From: Cranoglanis bouderius | Taxonomy: Eukaryota > Chordata > Actinopteri > Siluriformes > Cranoglanididae | Assembly: GCA_023630585.1 (NCBI GenBank) | Contig: CM042558.1 | Location: forward strand, 9,885,800 to 9,949,799 | DNA length: 64,000 nt | Direction: 5' to 3' | Shown: piece by piece, positions 46,465 to 59,600 of the stretch | Numbering within the stretch: position 1 is the stretch's first letter | Layout: each line of letters opens with the position of its first letter | Notes under the pieces: model-generated | What the model was told of the DNA's origin: nothing | Database searches by the model: none | The model's input: only the letters and a program-made list of their open reading frames with translations | Translations under genes and position numbers: made by a program

Positions 46465-47196
46465 CACTGATCAGCCATAACATTAAAACCATGTGACTAA
46501 TATTGTGTATGTCCTCCTTGTGCCACCAAAAAAGTTCTGAACCATCGAGGCATGGACTCCACAAGACCTCTGACGGTGTGTTGTGGTATTTGGCACCAAG
46601 ACGTTAGCAGCAGATCCTTTAAGGCCTGTAAGTTGTGAGGTGGGGCCTCCATGGATCGGACTTGTTTGTCCAGCACATCCCACAGATTGAGATCTGGGGA
46701 ATCTGGAGGCCAAGTCAACACCTTGAATACTTTGTCTTGTTCCTCAAACCATTTCTGAACAATTTTTGCAGTGTGGATTTTACTGCTTTCGGCAGTGGAC
46801 AGGGGTCCAGCATGGGTCCCATATGCAGCAAGCTGTGATGTACTGTGTTCTGACACCTTGTTATAACAGCCTGCATTAATGTTTTAAGCTATTTGTGCTA
46901 CAGTAGCTCTTCTGTGGGATCAGATCAAACGGGCTTCGCGCCCCACACCCATCAATGAGCCTTGTGCACCCATGACCCTGTCGTCGGTTCACCTTGGACC
47001 ATTTTGGGTAGGAGTTTGGCCCTCGCCCAGATCCTTACGCTTGTCCATTTTTCCTGCTTCTAAGACATCAACTTTGAGAACTGACTGTTCACTTTATGCC
47101 TAATATATCCCACCCCTTGACAGGTGCCACTGTAATGAGATAATCAATGTTATTCACTTCACCTGTCGGTGGTTTTAATGTTATGGCTGATCGGCG
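46465..47196 (-). mobile_element. Internally deleted Tc1-like element
   Basis: Inverted termini ACTGATCAGCCATAACATTA and its complement, flanked by TA (46463-46464 and 47197-47198). The minus strand keeps the C-terminal third of a transposase: FKVLTWPPDSPDLN directly joined to LWDVLDKQVRSMEAP, so PIEN with the catalytic glutamate is deleted, then QIPQHTVRGLVESMPR. At 732 bp it is non-autonomous. Confidence 0.9.
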
Positions 47197-47313
47197 TAAT
47201 GGATGTAGCCTACATCTTATGAAACATCTTAATTAAGTGCACATGGTTTGCCAATTAGGCTGACGTCGTTTAAAGCCTTGCTCCAGTCGCAGAATGCCTA
47301 CACCCAAGAGACA

Positions 47314-47324
47314 GAAAACGAAAC
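47314..47324 (+). promoter_or_regulatory. ISRE-like motif upstream of rnf213
   Basis: GAAAACGAAAC fits the interferon-stimulated response element core GAAANNGAAAC, 377 nt before the rnf213 start codon. RNF213 is interferon-inducible in mammals. Function here is inferred, and the transcription start is unknown. Confidence 0.4.
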
Positions 47325-47700
47325 AAACAATCCTATCTGGAAATCGAAACTTAGACTAGCCTACTACCCTACTAAACAGTGTGTCTCATATGTAGTTCAT
47401 TTCCCCACTATGCTAGTTTGGCATACTATTTAGAACTGCGGTTGTTTTGGTCGTTAGACTTCTGCCCAGCTTTTCTGCTTGTGGATCACAGGACACGAAC
47501 GCTGTCGTGCGCAACATCAGATTTGAAGACTTTTAAAATCATTTCTTGGTATTTTCGACTGAAGGCCGTGACAGGATAATAGAACAGAACAACAAAACCT
47601 TTTGCGCAAGTATGGCAGTGCGCTTAGATTGGGTTCTTATCGGTTTATTTGAACCGTAGTCGCTTTTCGGGGAAACAGTTTTAATTTATTTGGGTTGGAG

Positions 47701-50539
47701 ATGCAGTGCCCGAAATGTGGGTGCGCTGTAAAGGCGTCTTTCCGCTTTTGCCCCGAGTGTGGATACAGACTGAGCACCCAGCCAAGCAACACTATAGGTG
47801 AGGGATTTTACCTCGACTGCTTCTGTGATTTTACATGAAAGTAACTGATCTTCATGAAGTCATATAAGGTTTTTATGTTTATCAGACTATAGGCTATATG
47901 CCAAACGCCTTGACGCCTTCTTTATGATAAATACAATATTACAATGTGATGCATGCCTTTGAAATACTTTGAACTTTATTACATGGATGGTGAATATTAA
48001 TATGTTTGTGAATTTAAAAACACAGAAGACTGGATTAAAACCAGAGCGTTGATAAATAATATTCTGTGGAGTAAGCCTATATGTATGGACTGTTTCCTTG
48101 TCAGGTGGAAAGTCCCCAGAACAACGTGACCAACCAGATCTAGACACTGATGCCAATTCATCCTCAGAGCACTGCACTGAGTTTCCAGGAGCTAGAGTGA
48201 GAGAAAAGGTAAACAATTTTGAAATATACTGTACACTATATAGCATTTGTGTTCTAACCAAACAGTATAGTAATGCTCAAGTTCATGTAGACATTCCTCT
48301 GCTCTTTTACCTCACCCCTTGTCCAATGTGTCATTTTAATAGTGAATTCAGCCATTGTGTATCACTCCTTCTTGTAATATAGTGCAATGCCATAACCTTT
48401 CAGACTGGCAGAATTGAATTATTATGGGTTTAGTAGTGCCTAGACACTTATGAGCACAATGGGAGTAAAAATAATCCATTAGCCTATCTAATGTAAGACT
48501 AAGCCACATTTATTGATCTGACTGGTTTCAGTATGCAGTTCGGGTTGATTTAGGATATTTTGGTTTGGGGCAAATTTCCTCCTAAAAAAAATTGATTGCC
48601 TAGAAACTATAGTTATTAGTTGTTATTACCATTCAAAATGTTTTTGTAAGATGTGAAAAAGCTGAAAGCAGGACTGCTTGTGAGTTTCAGAGTTGGTCAC
48701 ACCAAACTAAAAAGCTATAAAAATGTAATTAGCTTGTAATTAGAGTCAAAAGTCCTCCATCATGGTTTTTAAATGGCTGCTGTCCTAGAATTTCACTGTT
48801 GGGAAAATTTGTTGGGAAAAAGTGTCAAGGGCCATGTTGCTCTCTGTTCTCCTCAGGAAATTTCAAATCCAAGTCTCACGTCATCACAGATCGAGACAAA
48901 CCAAGATAAAGATGATTATGCCCCTGAGAGAATGCACAGTGAAATCTCTACTATCAAAGATGATGTACCACTAGATGGCGCCAGTTTGTCTTCTGAAAAA
49001 GGAACTGAAGAAAAAGTTAGCCTGTCTATTGATACAGCTTCCCAAAACACACAGACATCATCTCATGTCCAGGATAGAATGTCTTTCCAGTCTCATCAAA
49101 CATCCTCTTCAGATTTTCCAAGTACCCAGGGTTTGCCAGGGAATACAAGAAATGCGGAGAGTGAGTGCTCTAGCCAGTCATTTCCTGAACCACCTGACAT
49201 AAGGTCCTCTTCATCTGAGGCATCCAGCCAGAATAATGTGGGGCCAGACTCTGTCAAGTGCCAACTCACTGAAGAACATATTGAGATGGAAGTGAACGGT
49301 ATCTCTTCTGAGCCTGATCCTATGAACAATCTCAAGACAGAGTCTCCTACAGATGATTTTTCAGCTCCCAGACCAGATAACGAGTTGCAGTCTGTACAGT
49401 GTGCCCTGTCAGACTCTGCAACACAACCACAGATAAAGGACCAAAATGAACACAAGTCACCACCTAGTGCAAATGAATCAACAAAGGTGGCACTGATTAG
49501 TCTGACACAGTCTTCCACAGCTGGCATATTGCCTCCTTTAGGTGATTGGAACACTAAAGAACCGGATACTAGTTCTCATGGGGACCTTGTGAAAGCACAG
49601 ACTGAAAACTTGAACCAGCAATCTTCAGTTCCTCTGCAGCCTTCAAACAGCCCTGCTACTGAAATCACAAAAGAGGAAACACACACATTGCAGTGTACCA
49701 CTGGACAGGGTGAAAAACAACAAAACCCCTTGAACAGGAAATTATTTGGGACATATAATAATGAGGTAAGAGTTTCTCTTAAAAATAAAAAAAAACTTTA
49801 TAATTTTTTTTAGTCACTTGCTTAGGTCTATTTTTTGTTGCATGAACATTTATCCAACTCTAGGAAGGAACTGCTGCAAAACCCACAGCAGAGAATGTTG
49901 GCAACAAACAGCAAACTAAACACAAAGATGTCACAGAACAAAAAAAAGAAACAAATGACCTTCAGAAGAAAAGGAACACAGACAACCCTAAACAAGGCTT
50001 TAACACAGAGAAGCCTTTGCCTCAGGAGAAAAGTATCCCTTCAAACCAAAATGATGAAGTGGGTTTTCAAGAAGTGTCATCAAAGAAGAAAAAGGACAAC
50101 CAGAACCAGTATGTTTAGCTATCTCCAGGACTCTCACTTTCTTTTTAACCATGAAGAACAGTTTTTTGTATTAATCTGTTACTTCTTAAATTTCTTCTAA
50201 TTGTATGTTTTGCTAAGTTTGTTTCTTAATCTAAATCTATTAGCACATCAAACCAACGACAGGATCCCAAAGACATCACCATTTTCTTTCATGCCATCTT
50301 ATCCAAAGACTTTAACATAGACCCATCAAAAGACACTGTTACTATAAGATCAGGCGGTTTAGCAGGGAATTGGAGTCAGGATATTTTGAAAATGGAAGTC
50401 ACAAGGTAAGCCATTTAAAGCAGCATTTATGTATGTATGTATGTATGTATGTATGTATGTATGTATGTATGTATGTATTTATTTACTTATTTATTTATTT
50501 ATGAGATTAACAACAACAACAACAACAATAATAACAACA

Positions 50540-50605
<66 letters not shown>

Positions 50606-53600
50606 AATCCGATAAATAATTAAATCTAAATAATAATTAATTGATACAATGTTTTCCAACTGACTAAGGTTACTACAGCCCACTCAGAATTAATTTACAT
50701 TTACACCTCTGTCTGGAGCAGACTGTAACAGACCATGGATGTATAGCAAAATAAAGAAATGAATGTAATGTCAACATCTAGGTAAAGCTCTGATTTTTCT
50801 CACTAAATTCCTCCCACCCCATTTGTCTACAGAAACCAAGGACAAGATGGTTTTCTTGTGCAGGGAAAACTGGAAAGCAGTAGAAAGAATGTTGGGAAGT
50901 ATATTCCTTATAAATATGTTGTTCACAAGCAAGGCACACCCTGTGAATATGAATATATCTACAAAGACAATGCAAGGGGCATTGTTAATCGCTGTCTGTT
51001 AATCAGAGAAAACTTACTTACACAGCAAGGTAATTTTTTTTATGTGGGAAGCACCTATGAAACTGGCAGAAATGTTAAATCTGATGCTATGTAACAACTT
51101 CTATAAACAAATAAATAACCTCAGGTGACAACAAAAAGCACATCAGATTTCAATATGTAGTAATTTTTCCCCCAAAAGTGCAATTAGCAACAATAACTTG
51201 CTAAAGTAAATGTTTAACTGTCATTCACATCATTTTGGAGAAATTTTGTTTTGCCCACTGTTCTTTACAGCATTGCTTCAGAGTTCATTGATGTTTGAGG
51301 GAATTAATTTATGTATAGCTCTCTTAAGATCCTGCCACAACATCTCAATGGGGTGGAGGTCTGGACTTTGACTTGGCCATTCCACCACCTTGATTTTTTT
51401 TCTTCTTTAGCCATTCAGATGTTGATTTGCTGGTGTGCTTGGGATCATTGTCCTGTTGGATGACCCAATTTCGACCTTACATTTGTCTCAAGAATATACT
51501 GGCATAAAGTGGAGTTCATCGTTGTCTCAATGACTGCAAGTTTCCCAGGTCCTGTGGCTGCAAAACAAGCCCAAATCATCACCCCTCCCCCACCATGCTT
51601 GTGGCAATATGCTGTGTTTGGATTTTACCAAACATGGAACTGTGCATGATGACTAAACATCTCCACCTTGGTCTCATCAGTCCAAAGAATATTGTTCCAG
51701 AACTTTTCTGGTTTGATAAGATGCAATTTTGCTTAAGTCATGCTGCCATATTCTTTTTGGAGAGGAGGGCTTTTTCCTAGTCACCTTTACATGAAAGCAA
51801 TAATTCATCAGTCTTTTTCTGATTGTGTTGTCATGAACATAAACATTTATTGTGCTTACAGATCCTGGTAGGTCACATGACGTAGTTCTTGGGTTTTTCT
51901 TTATATCTCTTAACATTAAATGGTCTTGGGCTGAATTTGCTGGGATGCCCACTGATAGGAAGATTGGCAATGGTCTTAAAGACTCTCCATATGTAAACAG
52001 TCCTTCTCACTGTAGAATGGTGAATTTCAAATTGTTTGGAGATGGACTTATAACCCTTCCCAGATTGATGAGCAGCAGCAATTGCTTCTCTGAGATCATG
52101 GCTAATGCCCTTTCTTCTTGGTATGATGTAGACACACAACTGAGTGCTCCAGAACAAAAAACTGCCAAAAGTTCTGCATCTATAGAGGTAGTCACACTTC
52201 TTGACAATTCATTGATCTTGTGTATGTCATTTCACTTGGCAGCTAATTTCTCTCTTAATGGTTGTGGAACTAGTAAGGGTGTACTTATTTTTTCGCACCT
52301 GGTTTCTGAATGTTGGTATACATTTGAGGAAAAAATTACTACATATTGAAATCTGTTGTGGTTTTTGTTGTCACCTGAGGTTTATTATGCTGTCACCACA
52401 TGATTGTTATTTAGGCCTTGATAAATAAAAATAATATTCAGTCTCCTCCTCCAAAAGTATTGGAACGGCAAGGCTGTTGAGATCAAAAGATGAATATGAG
52501 ACGATAGATCAGAATTTCAGCTTTTATTTTATTAAACAACTTAGAAAATGCCACCTTTTGTTTGAACCCATGGGTCAGTCCATATCAAGTGGTTCAATAA
52601 TTGTAAAGTTGCTTGACCATTTTTTTTTTTTTTTTTTGATCGATTACCTCTATGGATCTGCATTGCAAAACCACCAGTTTTTAAAGTTTAAAATTTTTTT
52701 TTTTACTTGGTTTAACCATGATGGCCATCTTTGTGTCATGGCACACAACAAATTTTGGTTATACAATTGTTTACGGCAGTGGTCACCAACACTCTTCCTT
52801 TAGATCTACCTTCCTGCAGGTTTAATCTCCAACCAAATCTAACAACCTGTTTGAATTGATCAAGAACTTCTTACATTTACGGCATTTGGTAGACACCCTT
52901 ATCCAGAGCGACTTATATTTATTTAATTTATACATCTGAGCAGTTGAGGGCCTTCCTCAAGGGCCCAACAGTGGCAGATTGGCGGTGCTGGGATTTGAAC
53001 TCACAACATTCCAATCAGTAGCCCAACATCTTAACCACAGAGCTACCACTGCCACTTCTTAAGGCAATGATAGTCAGATGGACATGATTATGGTTGAAGC
53101 TAAAGTCTTCAGGAAGGTAGATCTCCAGGAACAGTGTTGGTGACCACTAATTTATGGAAACGTCAATATCTCGGCTCAGGATGGTCCTAGCTCCTTGGGG
53201 GGAAAAATTATATCTAGAGCACAGTACAAGGTCCACTTGGTACAGGTCAGAAGTCAGTTTTATCACAGTAGAAACAACACCACAGCTCTGTTTATGACAC
53301 TTCATTTGTAAAACACCCAACTGAACACTGTAATTCCATATTTAGATAAAAATCTATTCACACATACCAGCTGTACACCTGTACCAAAATGGTAGATCAG
53401 GGGTCTTCGAATCTGGCCATCAACACTCTCCTGCAGAGTTTAGCTCCAGCCCTAATCAAACACACCTGAACAAACTAACCAAGGACTTCAGGATTACTAG
53501 AAAATTATAGGTAAGTAACTTTGTAGGTTGGAGCTGCAGATTAGAAGATCACTGTCTAGAATCACTTTTTAAAAAATGCACGTTCTCGCCCCAATAAAAA

Positions 53601-56600
53601 AAAGAGAAGTCTCAAACCCGAAATGTTCTGCATGCACACTACACTTACCTAGATACCCCCTAAAATAAAATTAAGACTGAGACTCGAACCCTTCCCATTA
53701 TAAATTGACCCTAAAAGTGGAACTGTGAGCAATCTTGAGCATAACAATTGGAGATGTTTGGTTAAGTTCTAAGTCTAAGAAACATGAATGTGCAAAATGT
53801 TTGTATAGAATCAGGTACATTGTAATGTGCTCTAGTGATCAGTTTTTGTTTCAAGGAGCTAGGACCGTCCTGAGCTGAGATATTGAGGTTTCCATAAAAA
53901 GCTGTATAACTAAAATTTGTTGTGTGGTTTTGCAATGCCAAAACATTAAATTAGGAAAATTAAAAATGGTCAAGCAACCTGTATTGCGCCACTTGAGATG
54001 GAATGACCCCAACCCATTTTTCACGTGATCAGAAATATTTGAACATGTGACTAACAGGTGTTTCTTGTTGCCCAGAAGTGATTGTTAGGTGTGTCTTCTT
54101 CGATTGAAACCCAGATGTCTTCAGTGTATAACAAAAACAAAAGAACTGATCTTGCCATTCCATTACTTTTGGAGGGGACTATATAAAAGTGACATAACTA
54201 TTACATTTATTCTTGTTATTTTTGTGTTGCAGGGGAATGGCACCAGTATGATGACATAATATGTGCAAAGCCTCCACGTGGTATGCTTGAAAAGATGAAA
54301 AACGTGATTATGAACACAAAGCCTGATTTATTGAGAGGAAGATATATAGCAGGCCAGATCATGTTGGAAACAATCAGTGATATCCTTGGTGAATGGAGTA
54401 AGCTAAATGTGAGAAACTTCTTTGTCCAGCTCCAACAGTTCTTCAAAACTTATTCAGATCCCTATGTATATGAAGACGAAGCAAAACCATGGCACTCTTT
54501 GCAGTATGGTGAAAGTCAGGTATGATATACTAAGGAAAGATTTATACCATATATATATACCACATAAAATCTTACATCATTATAATACTTTTATCTGTGC
54601 ATTTTAACACTAAATTCATTGTTTATAATAATCTCCATCAATTATCCTTTTTTAGGTGAAAGAACTTCTCACACATTTCATGCAGGCCAAGATAGCTTCT
54701 GTTCAAGCAAACAGCAATCTATTAATTCAAGATCAACAAAGATCAGTGGCCATCTTGCTGCTGGTGTATCTAAAATATAAGCTACACATAGATCAAAAAA
54801 CAGCTTTTGATATTGGCTGGCTGCTTTGTCTTCCCAAACTGTCAAAGAAAGAATTCAGTTCTTACTGGGATGCATTTTTACAGCCTCTTCAAGAGGAATG
54901 GTATGACTTTGGTCTCAATGGATAGTTGGTCTAGTTAATGTGCTTTATATTAGTAATAGTTAATATGCTATATACACACACTGGCCATTTTAATAAGAAC
55001 ATCTGTACCCTTGCTCAGTCATGCAATTATTTAGTCAGCCAATCATGTGGCAGCAATGCATAGAATCAAACAGATACAGGTCAAGAGCTTCAGTTAATGT
55101 TCACATCAAACATCAGAATGCAGAAAAATGAGATTGCGGTGACTTTGACTGTGCATGTTGGTTAGTGTTGACTGGGCTGGTTTGCATAGTTCAGAAACTG
55201 CAGATCTCCTGGAATTTTCACTTACAGTCTCTTGAGTTTACACAGAATGGTGCAAGGAAAAAACACAGTCAGTGAGCGGCAGTTCTACAGGCAAATGTGT
55301 TCTTGATGAGAGAGGTCAGAGGAGAATGGTCAGACAGGTCCCAGCTGACAGGGAGGTGAGAGTAACTTAAATAACCACTCTTTATAACCATGATGAGCAG
55401 AAAAAATATTTCAGAATTCACAGCATGTCAAAACTTGAGGCAGACAGGTTTCAATTGCAGAAGACCACATCAGGTCCCCCTCATGTGAGCCAAGAGCAAG
55501 AATGTAAAGATACACTATGCTTCAATATTCACCTGTTCAGTTTCAGTGAGCCATTTTCAATAGCCTTGTATTCATGTTCTTGGCTGACAGGAGTGGAACC
55601 TGATATGGTCTTCTGCTGTTTCAGCCCATCTGTCTCAAAGGTTTGATGTGGATATTTGAATTATTGTAGCCTCCCTGTCAACTGGAACCAGTCTAGCCAT
55701 TCTCCTTTGACCTCTCTCAGACCGCTTCTCTGCCCATACAACTGCCTCTCACTGGATGTTTTGTTTTCTGTGTTTTCTTTGTTTTTCATTACATTTTGTG
55801 TAAGCTCTAGAGACTGTTGCGTATGAAAATCCCAGAGGATCAGCAGTTCTTGAAATACCAGCCTGTCTGGCACCAACAACCACGTCATGGTCAAAGTCAT
55901 TGCGAATGTTTCTGCATTCTGATGTTTGATGTGAAAATTAATTGAAGCTCTTGACCCATATCTGTATGAATTTTTTTATTGTGCTGTGGCCATATGATCA
56001 ACTGATCATTGCATAAATGAGCAGGTAAACAGGTATTTAAATGGACTGGTGAGTGTATATACAGTGGATATAAAAAGTAAGATAAAAACAAACAAACAAT
56101 AACCTGATTGCACAAGTGTGCACACCCCTTTACTAGAACTTTGCTAAAGCACCTTTAAATCTTATGGTAAGAGTCTTCCAACTTACCACATATACAGTAC
56201 TGTGAAAAAGTTTTAGGCACCCTATTTTATTTAGTACAAACTTTGTTATAGATTTTTTTATTTTATGACTTCTACATTATCAAGTCAGCACAAAAAAACA
56301 TTTTTGATTCCCAAATATTAGTTTTCTAGCACAAAATGAAATGTTACAGAAAAATGTTTGTATGTCATTAAAGAAAGCAGCATATTACATAAGAGACACT
56401 TTTCAGACAAAAAACACAATGAAGGCTGCTGGGTTTTGCTACAAAAATAAGAAGCAAGTGCGAAAGTCAAAGTCTCCAGAAGAACTGTGGCTGGTTCTGC
56501 AAGATGCTCAATAAAACTTACCAGCTCATTTCCTTATAAAACTGCACAAATTGTACTATTTTTACTATTTTTTTTGTCACACCAAATATTGAATTTGTTT

Positions 56601-59600
56601 CATTTACCACTGTTTACTGCTCTTCACTGTATTTTTTTTTTAATGTAGAAACAGTTAATTTAATTATTTTGAAGGCATCTTTGCTCTATAGCATTTCTTT
56701 GCATGTACCTAAAACTTTAGCACAGTACTGTAGATTTGGCAATTTTATTCCACTCTTAGAGAATATCCTGTGCACAGCCCGCCATATTCAAGTCCTTTCC
56801 AGAGGTCCCACCACCACCACCCTCCTTCCCCGGACAACATTTCTATTTGTATTTCACTTGATTTTTCTTGTTTGCTTTATCACATTAGAGGTGGAAAAAG
56901 ATCTGACAGGATTTAGCTTTACATCACAAAAAACTAGAATTGTAACCAGGGTGGTATACACTTTTTATGTCCACTGTAGTCGATATTTCAGATGTGTTAA
57001 TAATGTACAATATGCATGTTGTCATATTCAGCTTACATGCATTAGGTATATTTGTTGTTCCTTGAATTGTTTAACAGACAAGCATAGTTACGTTTACACT
57101 TTTTTTTATTTAACAGTGTTGCAGATGCAATCCGACAGTTTTGTCAGATTGCACTTAACAAAAAAACTACCAATTGGATACTTGTTCTTCCTTTTCTGCA
57201 TTTTTTGGAGAGAGACAGCAAACCATTTGAGCCAATAACACACTGCACTGGACAAGAGTTTTCTGTTTGGGCTGGACTTAAATGGTTCAGAATGCCTCTT
57301 ACTCATGTTACAAACTCGCAATACACAAGGTAATTATGTTTTATTTGTCATATTATATCTTCATGAAAGTGTTTTGAAACGCTCTTTAATCATATTTATG
57401 TCAGAATAGCAAGACTGAACTATTTCCTTGTATAACCACTATTTATCGCTAATGTAATGGATTCTTTAAATAATATGCAGTCCTGGTCAGAATGATTGGC
57501 ACCTCTGAATTGTAAGTACAGCATTTTGAATATCTTCAGAATTAAATGCAAATGAACCAATTTTGTACAATCAGAATATTTTAATAACATGTCCAAAGTT
57601 ATTGAACAACAACAAAAAAAGGCTTTCATATAGTGAAATTAAAAATACAGACAAAAAATGTATGCTACACACAATTACTGGCACCCTTTTCATGAATTTA
57701 AATTAGTTCCTCAAACAAAAGAAAACACAAATAGGACCCACCTGTGCTTAATTTTCAGTGTTCACATGATCTGATTTAACCAATGAATGATGGTTTTACT
57801 GCATAAAAAGGGGCTGATTGTTTCCAGTTTCTTTTTCACAATGGCAAAGACAAGAGAGCTGTCTGAGAGCATCAGAAATGCTATTATCCAAAAGCATAAC
57901 AATTCTAAAGGCTACAAGGCAATCACCAAAGTTCTTGAAATCCCTGTTTCAACAGTTCATAATGTTATCAAGAAGTTTCACAGTCACAAAACTGTTAAGA
58001 CACTTCCAGGACGTGGTGCTAAGAAGAAACTCAATGAGACAAGTCTGCAAAGGTTGGTGCGGACTGTGGAAAATACACCATGCAAGACATCTAAAGAGCT
58101 TCAGGCTGACCTGGAGCAATCTGGAGTGGTGGTATCAGCCTGTACCATACGCCACACACTGAACCAAGTAGGGCTCCATTGGCGAAGGCCAAGGAGGAAA
58201 CCACTATTGAAAGAAAGGCACAAAAAGGCAGGAGTAATGTTTGCAAAATCTTTCATAGATAAGCCACAGTCTTTCTGGGATAATGTTCGATGGACAGATG
58301 AAACCAAAGTACAGCTCTTTGGGAATGCAGTGCATCAGTTTGTTTACAGGCAACGAAATGAAGCCCATAAGGAAAAGAATCCCCTACCTACAATAAAACA
58401 TGGTGGAGGTTCCATCATGCTGTGGGGCTGCTTTGCTGCGTCTAGTACTGGAGACATTGAATGTATTGAAGGAATGATGAAATCAGAAGATTACCAAGGC
58501 ATTTTGGAGCGAAATGTGTTACCTAGTGGCAGAAAACTAGGTTTGAGGTGAAGGTCTTGGGTTTTTCAGCAGGACAACGACCGAAGCACACATCTTACAG
58601 CACAAAAGAATGGCTAAAAAGGAAAAGATGGAATGTTTTAAACTGGCCATTGAAAACCTTTGGAGAGAGCTGAAATCTGCCATTGCAAAAAGGACTCCTG
58701 CAAACTTAAAAGAGCTTGAACACATAGCAATGGAAGAGTGGCAGAAAATACCAGCAGAGAGGTGCAAGAAGCTTCTAGATGGCTACAAGAAACGTTTAGA
58801 GGCTGTCATTGTTGCCAAAGGTTCTACAACCAAATATTAGTAAAGGGTGCCAATACTTGTGTCAAGTGTACGTTTTTGTCTGTATATTTAATTTCACTAT
58901 ATGAAAGCCTTTTTGTTGTTGTTGTTGTTGTTTAGTAACTTTGGACATGTTATTAAAATATTCTGATTATACAAAATTGGTTCATTTGCATTTATTTCTG
59001 AAGATATTCTAAATTCTGCACTTACAATTCAGGGGTGCTTATAATTCTGACCAGGACTGTATAATGTGCTAATAGCACTTGAAGTATTATTTCAAGTGCT
59101 TGGTGAAGGCCTTAATTCTTAAAACTCATTTTGTGGGCATTCCACGAGATTAAATGTAACTAATCAGATAAATTAAACATGTCATTAATATGTTGTTGTT
59201 GATGTTGCTGTAATTGTGGGTTGTTTTAATAAATAAATAAAAAAAATTTGATACAGTCCCTTCCTATTATTTCTTACATAGCAGCTCTATAAATTCTCTG
59301 TTTTCCCCTTCATTTACAGGGCACTTATGAAGGTCATGGAGGACCGTAAACATTTGCTTGACATAGATCAGTTACTTGCCCGTTCCTGGATGTGTGTGTT
59401 GGGTTTGAATAATTTGCTGGAATATACATCCTTGATTTCTGTGGATATCCTAGATGTCCTTGTCATGCTAAACTACAGACTGGACATCAGAGAGTTGCAA
59501 CATGGCAGAGAGGTAAACTGAACTTCAGGCTTATTCTGTTTGCTCAGTTTATTTGACACTGCATAAATACTGAGACTCTACTAAAACCATGGGAAAGTTA

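Larger units (their letters stand above)
43078..47700. other. Spacer between the Myb/SANT-like gene and rnf213
   Basis: A divergent-promoter spacer. Contains copy 2 of the 278-bp repeat, an (AT)n tract, repeat copy C split by a Tc1, a SINE and a short Tc1-type element. The last 500 bp before 47701 should hold the rnf213 promoter and 5' UTR. Confidence 0.6.

Noticed and set aside
49096..49554. 152-aa open frame on the minus strand
   Set aside because: It is the antisense shadow of rnf213 exon 3, whose plus-strand frame has matching splice sites and neighbours.
48773..49813. 346-aa frame as an independent single-exon gene
   Set aside because: The region from 48857 to 49765 is rnf213 exon 3 with a clean acceptor and donor; the ends of the frame are intron.
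50428..50603. Tandem array of short units
   Set aside because: Simple microsatellites of 3-4 bp, not a CRISPR-like or coding repeat.
56669..57238. 189-aa open frame on the plus strand
   Set aside because: It runs across a transposon end and overlaps rnf213 exon 9 in another frame; low-complexity hydrophobic translation with no domain.
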